Shown one piece after another: positions 10,201-20,500 of a stretch of DNA of 64,000 nt. Origin of the DNA: Myxococcales bacterium (lineage in GTDB: Bacteria > Myxococcota > UBA727 > GCA-2721815); contig PBLQ01000011.1 in assembly GCA_002721815.1 (NCBI GenBank), positions 234,885 to 298,884 of the forward strand, written 5' to 3'. Position 1 is the first letter of the stretch; every line of letters starts with the position of its first letter. Under the pieces are notes generated by a model. That model worked only from the letters and a program-made list of their open reading frames with translations. It searched no databases and was not told the DNA's origin. The position numbers were made by a program, and so were the translations under genes.

Positions 10201-13200
10201 CGTTCCATCAGTGTTCATTTTGAACAATCGATTGGAACCAGAATCCGCAATGTACACGGTCAACCCATCAGCGCTGAACGCCAAACTGTCCGGGTAGTTG
10301 AAATAAGTAAAAATTTGGGAGGTTGTGCCATCACTGCCAATGGTCCAAAAATTATTGTCGTAATAGTTGAAAGCCCACACGCTGCCATTAGGGGCCACCT
10401 CTACGGTGGTGGCATCGTACAGCATCTCACCCACCGTACCCGTTCGCGAATAACCGGTTTCCGCCGAATCATCTCCAGCGTCATTCACAAAATGTTTTTC
10501 ACACGGAACGCATTGGTGCTGAATGACATATTCGTTGGCCGCACAATACGTGATATCACATTGGGTGTCGTCGCCAGAAATCACATCACCCGGCGCGTTT
10601 GTGGTGCCCGCAGGGCAAGCCACGCACAAGTGGTTCAACACGTACTCGTCCTCTGCACAAATGGGGGTGTCGCACAAGGTATCGACACCCGAAGCATCGT
10701 CACCCGGTTCATTGGGGGTGGCAGGATTACAGGGTTCACAATTGTGATTGACCACGTTTTCATTTTCCGCGCAAAGAATGGGCAGGCACTGGGTGTCTTC
10801 AGCATAGGCCAAATCACCTGCGAGTCTGGTGGTTCCGGGCGCGCATGGGGTGCACAGGTGGGCAGCTACGAAATGGTCCGCCTCACACACCACGGGCTCG
10901 CAATAAGTACCCGTGTACCCAGCGTCACAAACACAAAGGGCTTGGCCTGTTTCATCGTTGCAAGTACTGTTATCGTGACAATCTAGGTTTGCGGTATCGC
11001 AACTGGCCATGGGGTCTGGGGGTGGAACAACTACTGTGGCCAAATAATTTACCACCCCGTTCAGCGCCAAATCTCCATCGCCAGCAAGGGACTGATCAGC
11101 CCATTGCCATGCCTCGCCCACCGGCCGCAAAAGTGGTTTTTCACCCACCAAGGTTTCCGTTTCATAATAACTGGTCAACAAGGGCAAATGAAACGCGCCC
11201 ACCACGATGTGGTGTCGGAGGATCCGCACAATGTCATCTTCGAGCAATAGGTCATTCACCTCGCCTAAGCCTCGAGTACTCGCCAAAGCACCAAAGGCGG
11301 CATCGTTTGGCGCAAACAGCGTGTACACGCCGCTGGCAGCCAAGGTTTCAGCCAGCCCAGTCTCATTGAGGGCATGGGCTAGGAAGCTCAGATCATCATT
11401 GCCCGCTAATACTTCGCTGATGGCCAATGTGGGTGCGCCCTCAGCCTCGCTATTGGCCGTAAGAACGTATTCACCCACCGATGAACCAAACGCAGACACT
11501 TCAATAATTGCCGGTGTCAAACCCGTCACTTCCAGGTCAGAAATGACAGAATGCAACCCAATGCCACCGTTGTCATTGGAGCCCAGCATGTTCAAATTCC
11601 CATCCGGACGAACTCTGTAGGCCGCTAAAATGGTATCTGAACCCTGTCCACAAAAAGGCAATGTTTCAAAATCGTAAGTCCCGGGGGTTAACCATGCAAA
11701 GTAAAAATCGCGATCATTGGTGGCATTGAAGCCTCCGTATTGTTGGTCGTTTCGCAAAAGCATCCCGGCCGTGGCCAAGGAATCGTTGCTTTCCGTCTCT
11801 GCATTAGCGGGTGCACAGTACCCGTCTTCACAAGAAAGATTTTCACACACGCTTTGGCAGCTTTCATTTTCAGTACAATCGGTCGCCCCCACGTAGAGCA
11901 AGTAAGGCCCGGTGACGCCATTTTGCCCATTGACCTGAATTTCGTAGCGCCCGTTCCGTTCTGGTTCAAAGTGTAAGAGTCGGGCGGGGCCTTCTCCCTC
12001 TGCCACTGCAACCAAAACGCCCGAGGGGTCCCTCACTTTGATCATCGTATTGGTCGAATCGTCGCAAACAGGCAGGGTTTCGATGGTGACCGGAACCCCC
12101 AAGGTAAGGTTGACGCTGTACTGGTCCTCATCGGTGGCGTTGGTAATGCGCGCCCAACGGGTATCTCCAACACTTAGATGATTGAGGGTATTCATACTGT
12201 CATTGGGTTCTACCTCGGTGGGATGAATAGGTGTGCAAACGCCCATGGCCTCAACGGTTTCGCAAGAGAACACATCACAGGGGCAATCTGTTTGTTCAGC
12301 ACAGAAGAGCGGGCCATCACGATCGATGGCCAAAATATAGGAACGATCTAAACTCCCACCGTGGGTCTGTACCTGGATGTAATATTTTCCATTCTCAGGG
12401 ATGACAATATCATCGATGCGAGACCAAATACTCTCCCCATCGTTATCGTTATAGGCGATCATGGCACGGGACTCATCACCTTCAGCATCAAGCACTGCCC
12501 CATTTAAAAACTGAACAAAAGTGTCAATTTCGGTGCCACAGTTGCCGTGGGTTGAAACGGCGATGGTATCTCCAGCATGCAGGTCCATGGCGAACCAGTC
12601 GGCCTCCCCGGGCTCATCGATACGGGCGCGAATCACCGTTCCTGTTCCAATATCGTCGATCACCATCGCCGTGCCAGACGTGCTGATGTCTTCGAAAATT
12701 TCGCATTGATCAGGTTGGGCACCGCACACAAAGTAGGGTGTCCCCTCACAGCCAGAAGCGGTGCAAATATCGTTTTCAGTGCAGGCATTATCATCAAAAC
12801 AACTGCCTCCCAGCGGTACGCCATAAACCTTACAGGTGCCATCCACTGGGTCGCAGGCTCCCAAGTCGCAGGCACTGCTGTCTTGCGTACAGTTCTTTTC
12901 GTATCCCATACAAATCTTGGCACCGCCCGCCCCGAGCACACACACATCGTTTTCCGTACATGCGTTTCCATCATCGCAAGCATCTCCCAAAGCAATTCCC
13001 TCACAAACACCGCATCGAGTGGCCGTTTCGAGATCGGTACACGCGCCCTCTTGGCAAGTGGCAGCAGAGGTACAGGGGTCACTTGATTCGCAGGCCAAGC
13101 CGTTGGGCATCGACACCACATCGCAATTTCCATTGGCTGGATTACAAGTTCCAGCCTGGCAAGCGTTTCCGTCTACCGAACAGTCTTTGGGTGCGCCAAT

Positions 13201-14523
13201 GCAGTGACCCGCAGAGCAGTAATCTTCAACCGTACAGAAGTTTCCATCATTGCAAGCTGTCCCAAATTGGGCTGGAACCGAAACGCAGTTGCCACTGGCC
13301 TGGTCGCAAGAACCGAGCAAGCATCCGTCTTCAGATCCACTACAGATAATCGGTTCGCCCACGCAGACTTCACCGAGACAGGCGTCATTTTCAGTACAAC
13401 GGTCACCATCACTGCAGAACGTCCCATCCGGTTCCCCCACGCACTCACAGGCGTTTTGGGTCACCGTACACGCCCCTTCGCTACAAATGTTGACCGTACA
13501 ATTGTCTGAGTCATCGCAGCTCGTTCCATTGGGCTGCGCCGGTCCGTCACAGGTGCCTGTCTCTGGCGTACAAAGACCGGTTTTACACTCTGTCGCGCAA
13601 TCTTTTACGCCTTCGTGGACACATTCGCCCCCCAAACAGGTATCGCCAAGGGTACAAAGATTCCCGTCTTCACAAGGCGTCTCATCCGCCACAGAAATGC
13701 GCTCACAAGCACCATTGTCTGTGTTACATTGTCCCACCCGACAAGCGGTATTCCAACTGCTGCAGTCTTTGGCTTCACCCGTACAAATTTCGTCTTGGCA
13801 GCTGTCGTTGACCGTACACGGATTCTGGTCATTACAAGCGGTATCATTGGCAATGCCGGCGCAGGAGCAGGACGGTACCGGCTCTCCTGGGACACAAGCC
13901 CCATCGGCACAGACGTCACCATCTGTACAAAAATCGCCATCGTCACAGATCGCCCCTTCCTCAACCGCGGTCGCTTCACATTCACCGGTGTTGGTATCGC
14001 AAACCCCCACCGTTTGACACTCCACATCTAAACCGGAGCAATCTTTAGCGGTTCCCACACAACTTCCCGCGGAACAGGCATCGAAAACCGTACAGGGGTT
14101 CTCATCATCGCAAGCGGTCCCGTCCTCCGCATCTTCGCAACCCGGATCGGGACGCACCTCACCATAAATGGGCGCCTCTCCGAGGCAAGTACAACCCTCA
14201 AACTCGCCTTCATAAGGGACACAAATAGAAGCACTGCAAAACAAACCACACATGCAATCCTGGGTTCCTCCACATGTTTCGCCTAAGATACCCGTCCCGC
14301 CCACGCACACGTTGGGACAATCCCCTTCTTGAGGGATGCAAGACGGTTCGAGCGCATCAAGGCCACCGTCGAGAAAGGCGTTGATGATGTCTTTGGGATC
14401 TTCATCGGTGTTGTCCGTACACGCAGTAAAAAGCATCAAACTCACACCCAGGGCAATCCCCAGCTTTCGCTTGGCGCTTTGAATCGTGGGGGCGGTTGGC
14501 CCAAAACACTTAATCCAACTCAT
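4228..14523 (-). CDS. Giant lipoprotein (3431 aa) with Cys-rich repeats, PPC, FAS1 and five beta-propellers
   Basis: Last gene of the surface-protein operon. The start is the ATG at 14523 (AGGAG at 14535-14531, 7-nt spacer); an in-frame start further upstream would lack a signal peptide. Lipobox LFTAC (Cys35). Order of parts, rough residues: Cys-rich CDDxxxCTxxDxC modules (40-600); three pre-peptidase C-terminal-like beta-sandwiches (604-740, 763-880, 907-1028); a fasciclin FAS1 domain (1030-1165); an EGF-like module (1166-1205); then about sixteen roughly 45-residue Cys repeats of the type C..NEYV..H.C.PC..GT.N..GDDASG.DT.C, interrupted by four NHL-type propellers (about 1358-1605, 1678-1954, 2138-2581, 2770-3025). 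A bacterial immunoglobulin-like 'divergent repeat' (3031-3118) and a YWTD/LDLR-like propeller (3121-3431) end it. Nothing catalytic was recognised. Likely a surface adhesin or binding scaffold. It begins 11 bp after the stop of the 2027-aa gene. Confidence 0.88.
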   Translation of the reverse strand: MSWIKCFGPTAPTIQSAKRKLGIALGVSLMLFTACTDNTDEDPKDIINAFLDGGLDALEPSCIPQEGDCPNVCVGGTGILGETCGGTQDCMCGLFCSASICVPYEGEFEGCTCLGEAPIYGEVRPDPGCEDAEDGTACDDENPCTVFDACSAGSCVGTAKDCSGLDVECQTVGVCDTNTGECEATAVEEGAICDDGDFCTDGDVCADGACVPGEPVPSCSCAGIANDTACNDQNPCTVNDSCQDEICTGEAKDCSSWNTACRVGQCNTDNGACERISVADETPCEDGNLCTLGDTCLGGECVHEGVKDCATECKTGLCTPETGTCDGPAQPNGTSCDDSDNCTVNICSEGACTVTQNACECVGEPDGTFCSDGDRCTENDACLGEVCVGEPIICSGSEDGCLLGSCDQASGNCVSVPAQFGTACNDGNFCTVEDYCSAGHCIGAPKDCSVDGNACQAGTCNPANGNCDVVSMPNGLACESSDPCTSAATCQEGACTDLETATRCGVCEGIALGDACDDGNACTENDVCVLGAGGAKICMGYEKNCTQDSSACDLGACDPVDGTCKVYGVPLGGSCFDDNACTENDICTASGCEGTPYFVCGAQPDQCEIFEDISTSGTAMVIDDIGTGTVIRARIDEPGEADWFAMDLHAGDTIAVSTHGNCGTEIDTFVQFLNGAVLDAEGDESRAMIAYNDNDGESIWSRIDDIVIPENGKYYIQVQTHGGSLDRSYILAIDRDGPLFCAEQTDCPCDVFSCETVEAMGVCTPIHPTEVEPNDSMNTLNHLSVGDTRWARITNATDEDQYSVNLTLGVPVTIETLPVCDDSTNTMIKVRDPSGVLVAVAEGEGPARLLHFEPERNGRYEIQVNGQNGVTGPYLLYVGATDCTENESCQSVCENLSCEDGYCAPANAETESNDSLATAGMLLRNDQQYGGFNATNDRDFYFAWLTPGTYDFETLPFCGQGSDTILAAYRVRPDGNLNMLGSNDNGGIGLHSVISDLEVTGLTPAIIEVSAFGSSVGEYVLTANSEAEGAPTLAISEVLAGNDDLSFLAHALNETGLAETLAASGVYTLFAPNDAAFGALASTRGLGEVNDLLLEDDIVRILRHHIVVGAFHLPLLTSYYETETLVGEKPLLRPVGEAWQWADQSLAGDGDLALNGVVNYLATVVVPPPDPMASCDTANLDCHDNSTCNDETGQALCVCDAGYTGTYCEPVVCEADHFVAAHLCTPCAPGTTRLAGDLAYAEDTQCLPILCAENENVVNHNCEPCNPATPNEPGDDASGVDTLCDTPICAEDEYVLNHLCVACPAGTTNAPGDVISGDDTQCDITYCAANEYVIQHQCVPCEKHFVNDAGDDSAETGYSRTGTVGEMLYDATTVEVAPNGSVWAFNYYDNNFWTIGSDGTTSQIFTYFNYPDSLAFSADGLTVYIADSGSNRLFKMNTDGTNLIEFGFDFGWISDIEISEEGTVYIVDSGAELIRKIDAGSSTLTTFGADLLASPSEMALGPAGEIYVVDQQSGLVHISDDQSELEVIDANYRGYQLEIDAAGAVYMVSYEEDVRITRRNADGTIDEVLSGTYFEDMAVTADGQVYVTGYDIPGIERHTYGPINTSCEPKTHCLENEYVINGFCEGCPAGAVNVAGDEIASGDTECEINACGLNQYASDHGCLDCVIGSTNPPGDDSSAVVYMPSVHLESGLQYFTGLAVSDDGTVVVTEGSGGGVTRLSASGEASALEANLVEAHGVVMDVAGNVYVADPTEGRVKKIDGDGVVTESPIAFERPEDLALGPDGDLFVVDSTQAMVYKISPDNFGAALNDAGDAQYDYITVGYNYDYPISVAVTDNGVVYVGDSGSGKIVKCLPDAYGYYDGNIVTVAEELYDPRHIAVDKHGSVFVGDYSTVSKISAAGTTEVLVNDEYSSVQGLAMTSNGDVYYGSMVYAGWDAGNSMSVMKLTVSSADTACTDTLCFENFRVNNHICDLCEPGTQNEAGDNATGDDTECEPILCGADERVQDHACIACETGSDNVAGDDASGANTFCDPILCLENEKVSGNYCTPCPLGKVNVAGDNASLVDTECDTILCAENEHVVHHTCVPCSVGTQRASIDNASGVDTSCEPTFCEEGEYALDRACVPCEVGTESYGGADLSMTNYTYSTYFNGGLSAANGLAMDSTGAVYVSDSVAQTVRKIAADGLSAEVVISGFAGVAGIAIGPQDALYVADSGSGRIHKIDTVGETMVSQLMFVEPVDVDVGADGIVYVADKGASGIIWFDADGFQTPAANAQHDAGSGQGLGDGGWAGDEAGMHHDADGGMYHGDMFMENGDVFSSGYIGATMDPVAVSVTPQNVLYVSSGSANDTTRFLRDAYGYWNEDTEFSRSGYDVPAKLDTDAAGNLYLAEGFTTSTSDSQTVTSSNVIEACQWCGQEYMAVTLETGYLDSVDWMVSIRDHGWGGCGTYSYVALYHERLSDGVQTHLGTARPPCDGSDRTQYTNESRSWAEGPLSIESGDRLILVAISGFSGWEIWVNYGEITYQTSTQQVSTTVSKVSHAGYTDFVGAGDALMGDVLVGPSGNVYASVPSASEVQVWTAEPIDTSCTAIICQVDEYVVDNACTPCPPGTTNAEGGHEATGENTSCTATLCDEGYHVVENRCEVCPMGSTNDAGDNASGANTDCDPWICEEDEYVSGAVCVPCEAGSINEAGDPASGGDTTCDITLCQEGEYLLDNKCVTCPPGTTNNQLEDATGEDTFCNAGYCEMNERAENGSCVPCDGGTTSTGGVDPAATTFSATALGEFGLKEPTGLALGSDGSLYVTDAFLNAVKKIDPQQNVTDIGSGFSMPRGIALAADGSVYVADAGNALVKKVAPDGTITTVGDGFTSPEGVAIGPDGSLFIADSGAYTVTHIKPDGTSTQITYDEDGPCGLAVSPQGDLYVSYMSKPTIQKFVLSPWGYYSFEADLGFELSTVFDLQVDKYGNVFAAERWNYEIVKISQATMMTDRVYFSSNELTGLALSDDGSIHVATKAYEEMTNVGGISLLTPSYQNTTCDEPSTLTFSVTGNATVTSSPAGISCGLEGSDCTYTFSPGETVTLTYAAGPFAAVSEWTGDCAGSGDSCVVTMSGDRNAGVTFSEPTRPHPTIIAMTHIPVLHMMDSDGNEIGQHRVSGIDLSYWYGAVADAANNTVYLGGGNGMRGITKIQLPADYNTNGENNISAEQILDHQVQLPGSESNTTSHALALDPDAGELYWFINYSSTYGGYIQRCPVADCSHGNVEIVADLNVTSGFGSQGMGFYNGQLFFSTYNIQPTTYSSGLNVVSVGDGTTFPATPTKLYHFSDNEPEQVAVGSSRVYVVATGYEQVTQVVSMDHDGSNPVTIYEKQHADATDGSIDDLTSIRYIALDEPNGHLYVSAVNYAWPSGEQNRLYRMNTDGTGLTHIWSTMWTFSGVLIIP

Positions 14524-14533
14524 GCTTTGGCTC

Positions 14534-17500
14534 CTAATAGTTAACCGGACGGTTACTGTATCTGAAATACAAAATGATATCTTCAATCACTGGCTCATCG
14601 GCTGCATTGCTTATGCCCTCACCCATAATCCAGTGATTATCAGTGGCCGCTTCTTGAATACGAATGGGAATCATTAACTTCCAATCCAATGCCGACAGAC
14701 TGCGGTCGCGGGCGAAATAACGCCAGCAAGAGGATGCAGGGTCTATTTCTCCATTGGATTCCTGGGCGTTAATACAAGCCTTCATGGCTGCGCTCTGTGT
14801 CACGAACAGAGGCGGCACATCTTGTTGACCTTCAAGCGACTGTGGCGCGTAACCAATCACGTGATTGCGAATGGTGTATTGTACATCGGATATGGTTCCA
14901 AGCTCGCCGTAGGTAACTTCAGGTTCACAAGAACGTATAAAATCGGAAGAACCCCGAATCATTTCATACCGCACGAATCTGCCATTGGTAATGCTGTCTT
15001 GGTCATCCAAATTCTGACCAATGAGGTTCACTGCCAGGTTTCCGCCTGTATACGCATTGCTTTGCCCCACCATACGGTGATTACAAGACATGGGATCGAT
15101 CATCCACCGCGGTCCTGTTGGCGAGTTACGCAGTGTGGTCAACAACAATGAGAAAGGCAACTCAACTCTTTGGACCGCCATCTCACCCACCACGCGGCGC
15201 CGCAAATAGGTGGGCCCAGTAATGGCATTGTGGAACTGTTGCCCCGCGGTCAAGACTTTACCGGTTCGGCTGTCGATCACGTCTCGAAGGGTGGGGAAAA
15301 GAAGCTCCCGCAAAGAGACTCGAAGCACCTCAACATTCGAATAAGTATCACAATCGATGGACTCTTGCCCGCAATCGGCCAGTGCTTCATCCGCCAGCGT
15401 ATCCACAAAGTCTTTAATCTCATCGAGGGTGATGCTGGCCATGAGCTGATTTTGCAGCACCGTGGCCTGCCCCTCTGAGACATTGTAGTGATGCACGAAG
15501 GCGCGCAGCATTTTGTAAGCGATCAACCGAATCTCACGAATCTTGGAATCTGCCTCCATGGCCATTTTTCGACCATAAAGGATGCTGCCCGTTTCACGCC
15601 CCACCAAGTGGTCCACAACGAAGTTGACTTCGGTTTGGTACAACCGCGCGCGCTGTCGCACCTCTTGCTTGAGGTCCTCAATACTGGAGCCCACATTAAA
15701 AATGGATTGGCTCAGCAAACGAAACTGGGTGAGGATATCGTCTATTTCTCTAAACTTCGCCTGCATTTCAGCAACCATTTGTTTGTTTTCTTCGGCGTTC
15801 CCCGACTCCATTTCTAAGGAATCGTAAATCCAGTCCGCTGTGCTCATCGCCACATTGAGCCCGACCGGGATGAAATATAAGGATCGTGCACTCAACTTGA
15901 TGAACGCGGAGGCAATGTGCATGGGGCAATCGGTCCCGATACTGAACCCAGCCTGAAAGTAACAATCAGGAATGTCCCCCGACGCGTTTAGAATACCAGC
16001 AGTGGCATCCAACGTGTCTTTCACTGTAGATAATGCCGTGTTGATGGCCGTTTTTATGTTGAACCCAGTATGAATACCGTTTTGTAAACTGACAATTTCA
16101 TCAAGCTGATCATGCAAGATATCCAGTTCGCGGCGTAGGGTTTCTAAATCTCCCACCAACTGTTCTCGCTCCAGTTCTAAACTTGCTTTTTCTTGGAGTA
16201 GCTCTCCCATGGCCCCCCCCACACAGGCTGTTTCTTTGCCATTGATGTTACTCAAAACCAAAGAGGCATCGCCGCTGGTATCTCTGAGTACACATCGCGG
16301 CGCTTGGTTGAGCGGATCGGTATTATTGGTGGCATTGTTGGTGGTACCTTCCAGGCCCCCGGGCGCACTCAAAAAGGTGGTGGCTAAGTTTGTGCAATCA
16401 TGGTTGTTCAAGTCACTTGTGATGTTGCCCCCCAAGGCCCCATTGGCGCGAATATTACCAATGTTCTCGCACGTGTGAACGTACGAGCCCCCTGGGCAAG
16501 GACCGAAGCCCTGACGGTTAGAAGTGCCGTTAAATTTACACTCAGCAAGCCAAATGACTTTTTCGGGCGTATTATAATTCTCTAACAAATAGTCGCAGTA
16601 GTCACGGTCCCCGTCTGCATCCAAATCCCCCACATTGTCCTGTGCGTCCACCACGCCATCTCCGTTGATGTCATCTGTAGGATCTTCCAGCAGAAATGTC
16701 GTTCCGCACATTTCAATGAGATGGGTTTCCATATCGATACGGCTCTCTAACAGACTGCCTTCGAAGCTGTCCAAGTCGCTCAATGCATTTTGTATTTCCA
16801 CCACCACATCATCGAAGTGTGCTTCCGCCGCATCGATCAATCCATTACTGCCCGTCAATTGGTCTTGATAGTATTCCCAATTCGAGAGGTCCACGTTATC
16901 GTTCTCAAAATAAACGACGTTGGAGGTCACCCCCAGTTCGTTCTTATTGGTATTGAAGATGCTGATCAATTCTTGGCCCTGAGTCAGCGTCTGCGCGGCA
17001 GAGCCCAGATAAGAAAATGATTCCCCCTGCCATTCTTTTTGCATGGCCATCAAATAAACCTGCAAAAGATAGTCTTGTTGCAGCGCGTGTTGCGCGAAAA
17101 TAAAATCCCGTTCTCCAGCATTCAACAATACGCGCCGCTTCAAATCAGCGAGTTGCACCATGGCTTCCATGCGGTCGGACAAGACGACCTGCACCATATC
17201 TAACCAATCATTCCCCATTTGCTCGAAACCACGCATGGGCCATGAATGGAATACTTGGGCAGAAATGGGATCGAAGATGAGATCCACTGCGTGGTTGTAT
17301 TGGCGCACCGCTTCTCGAAGCTTGCTTTGCTTGTAAGATAAAGCTGCGCCTTGCTGAAATGGATTAACTTGGTGCCGATACAGGGTCATGAAGGCGTCCG
17401 ACAGCTCTTTGTCACCTCGAAACTTGATGGATTGAATCAAATTTATCCAAAAGCGACTGTGTTCCTGGTACGTGAACACAGCTTCGTAACTGGTTCGCTC

Positions 17501-20500
17501 CGCCGATGGTGTTGTGGAAGGTAAAGTGGCCACACAACCATCGATGCCCAGAGTCTCCGGGCAATACAGCGGCCAATCCGGTCTTGGCGAGCAGGCGTTG
17601 GTCCCTGAGCACCCAGATACCGCATCGGAAGATACCCATTGGTTTAATAAAGCCTTGCGATAAAGGTACATGCCGCATAAGGCCTCTTTTTCCTCAACGC
17701 ACGCAACGGTATCCTCGTCGTGCACGTCTAACTGCCCGTGGACCACGCAGTGTCCGTTTTGACAAAGGGCATCATCAGCCCCATGCAAGGTCACACATTG
17801 GGCGTTGGTGGTACAGGTCTCTTCGCAGGGCAGGACCCATGAGGCCAAAAATTCGTGAACGGTCAATCGGTCCCAATTGCCCCCTTGCTGTGTCCCACTT
17901 TCCAAAGCCACCAGCGCATCCTCCACACTCTCCTCAAAATTCAAGAGTTCAGAGAAAATACGATCCCCACCGGATAAAACATCATTCAAATACGCTTGGT
18001 AACTTTGCTCACTGGCAAAACTGGAGGTGTCTGTGCAGAAATCCGAAATCACTTGGTCCAGTTGCGGCCCCCATTCGGGGAAGCTGTCCAGCTGTTCATC
18101 TGCTGGAAGGAGTTTAAAGTTGTTATCAAGCGCACACTCTGAAATCTCGTCCCATGCAACCACAGCCTCTGGCACTTCGCTTGCTTCGCATGGGTGGTCG
18201 CCACAGTATAACAAACGCAAACCGTTTAACGGACAAACGCAAATGGCTTCATCTCCACTGCCCCCTTCACTGGGCATTAAACAGCGGCTGGTATTCGTGG
18301 GGTCTGGTGCACACTCGGAGTAGACGTGATTTTCCTCTAACCCGAAAGGACGTCCCGCAGCCACGGGGCCTGAGGCCGTATGTATTTTTTGCTTCCCAGG
18401 GACTTCGCAACGGCAGATTTGCTCGCAGAAACAATCCTCGGTGCCCTCTGCGCACAACTCTTGATTGCTGTTCACGCACACCAAGGTCCCTGCATTGTCA
18501 CTGTCTGGATTCGCACAGCTGTTATTGGCCGCGCCGCCCCAAAGTAAGGTTGAATCGTCCATGGTGAGCTGGTCTAAAATAAAATCGCCTTGAATACCCA
18601 CCGGTGTGAGTTCTGACCCGGGCAGAAGACCGGTAATCTTTTCACGATAGGCGCCGGAATAGCGCTTCATAGACTTATCGTAGGGACCATAAAATTCGAT
18701 CTGTCGCCGTATATTGCGCCCAAATCGATTCTTGACTTCTAAGAATGATTCACAAGCGCCACTAAGCCCATTGGAGGCGTTTTCGCATATGGAAAAGTCT
18801 GCCGGGGTGTCGATGATACCGATCAACCTCAGTAAAGTGCTCTCTTCATCGTAAATCCCCACCAGTGGGATTTCGTTCCCGGACCAAATGGTCTCGCCAT
18901 TTTCATCACGGGTTCCTTCATCGCCGCGGGTAAAAATCAGGCTCCCATTCCCATGTAGATTAGCCTTCACTAAACGACCAGACATCAAATCGATAATGTC
19001 CGAGCCCGTTTGTTGTATGTTTTGTTCAGCCAGTAAGGTGTTCCAAACTGCGGGCGAGTCGGTGATTTCCATCTTCATCTCAACTTTGAGGGCCTGTAAC
19101 CCGTTGATGGGGGCGCTGGGGTCGTCCATATAAGCGTCGAGGCTGCCAACGTATTCTCCGGACACTAGGGGAACCGTTAACAAAATGCTCAATCGATGGG
19201 AGTCGCCATTATCGAAGATGGCCATTAGTTCTGCAGGGTAAACACCAGGGGACAGGCTTTCAACCGCTTCGTTCAGCTGAAAGTCCATACTGGGGGTGGA
19301 CGCCCCATTGATCACCCCAAACGGCGACAAGAGTTGAAGCCATTCTTCCTCGGGCTCGATGATACAATCACGTTTTTTCTCTTCACACTCTGCGGTAGTT
19401 GTTCCCAGTCCCAAGGCTTCAGGCTCAGTTTCGCAGTTGGTTCCCACGGCCAAGGTACAAGCAAGGTCTTGTTTAATGCCGTACTCTAACTCGAGCCGGT
19501 ATCCAAAACTGACCGCCGCATTCCCCACCACTTGCTGGCGGGGTTTTAAATCGATGATGGCCATTTCCGATGCGGAGACATTGTTAATGGGATCCATCCC
19601 CACCTGAGACCGACCGAAGCGAATCACGTAATCTTCAGGAACAAAAATGAACCCTTCTTCAGCCGTCCCCTGCGGCAAAGCACGGCACTTGTTGGTATCC
19701 GCACAATACCAACGGTTGCCGGGACAATCGATGCTGCGATAACATTTGGGTTCGCATTTCCCTAAAAAGCAATAAGCACCGGCCGGACAATTTTGGTCCA
19801 CTTCGCAATGGACCTCTTTCACAGATTCCGCGGGAATGGATTCACATTTGCCTCGCTGTCGGTCACAGGTTTTAAGCGCTCCGACACATTGACGATCGAG
19901 ACCCTCCACCTGGGCCTCTCTAGAATACGGAATCATACCGCACTCGCGTACGCACACGTTGCGCTCTTCATCACAATAAGCCCCTTGGCCGCAATGGGCG
20001 CTGGTCGCGCATCCGGTGAGGCTTTCGAGGTCACAATGCCAATATTGGGTGCCATTTAAACTACAACCCGGCTGAGAACTAGAAACACATTCTTCACAAA
20101 TGGGTTGTTCCAAAAAGGCGAGAATACTGAGGTCTACATCGAAAATATCGAACTTATTGTTGCCGTCTTGATCCAGCAGTCGGTCAAGACTGGCTTCAAT
20201 GGAGCACGAATTCGTATTGTCCCAGGCAGGCTGTAAGCCCTGGATCCAAAAACTAATCGCCTTATCGAGCAGATTGAGGTCCATGCGGAAATGGGTTGGC
20301 TTACACCAAGCATTATTGGCCAAAGGTACACAGGTTTCACCGATGGCGCACGATTCGGGCGTCGGCTGTCCCGAGTTTGCGTTCCAGCAGGAAACCTCAC
20401 AATAGGACTCCCCGCTGTCTCGGGCCACGCAGACCTCATCAGATTGGCAGGCACTTGGATTGCCATCGCAAGACACCCGTTCACCGCCACCCTGCCCCTG

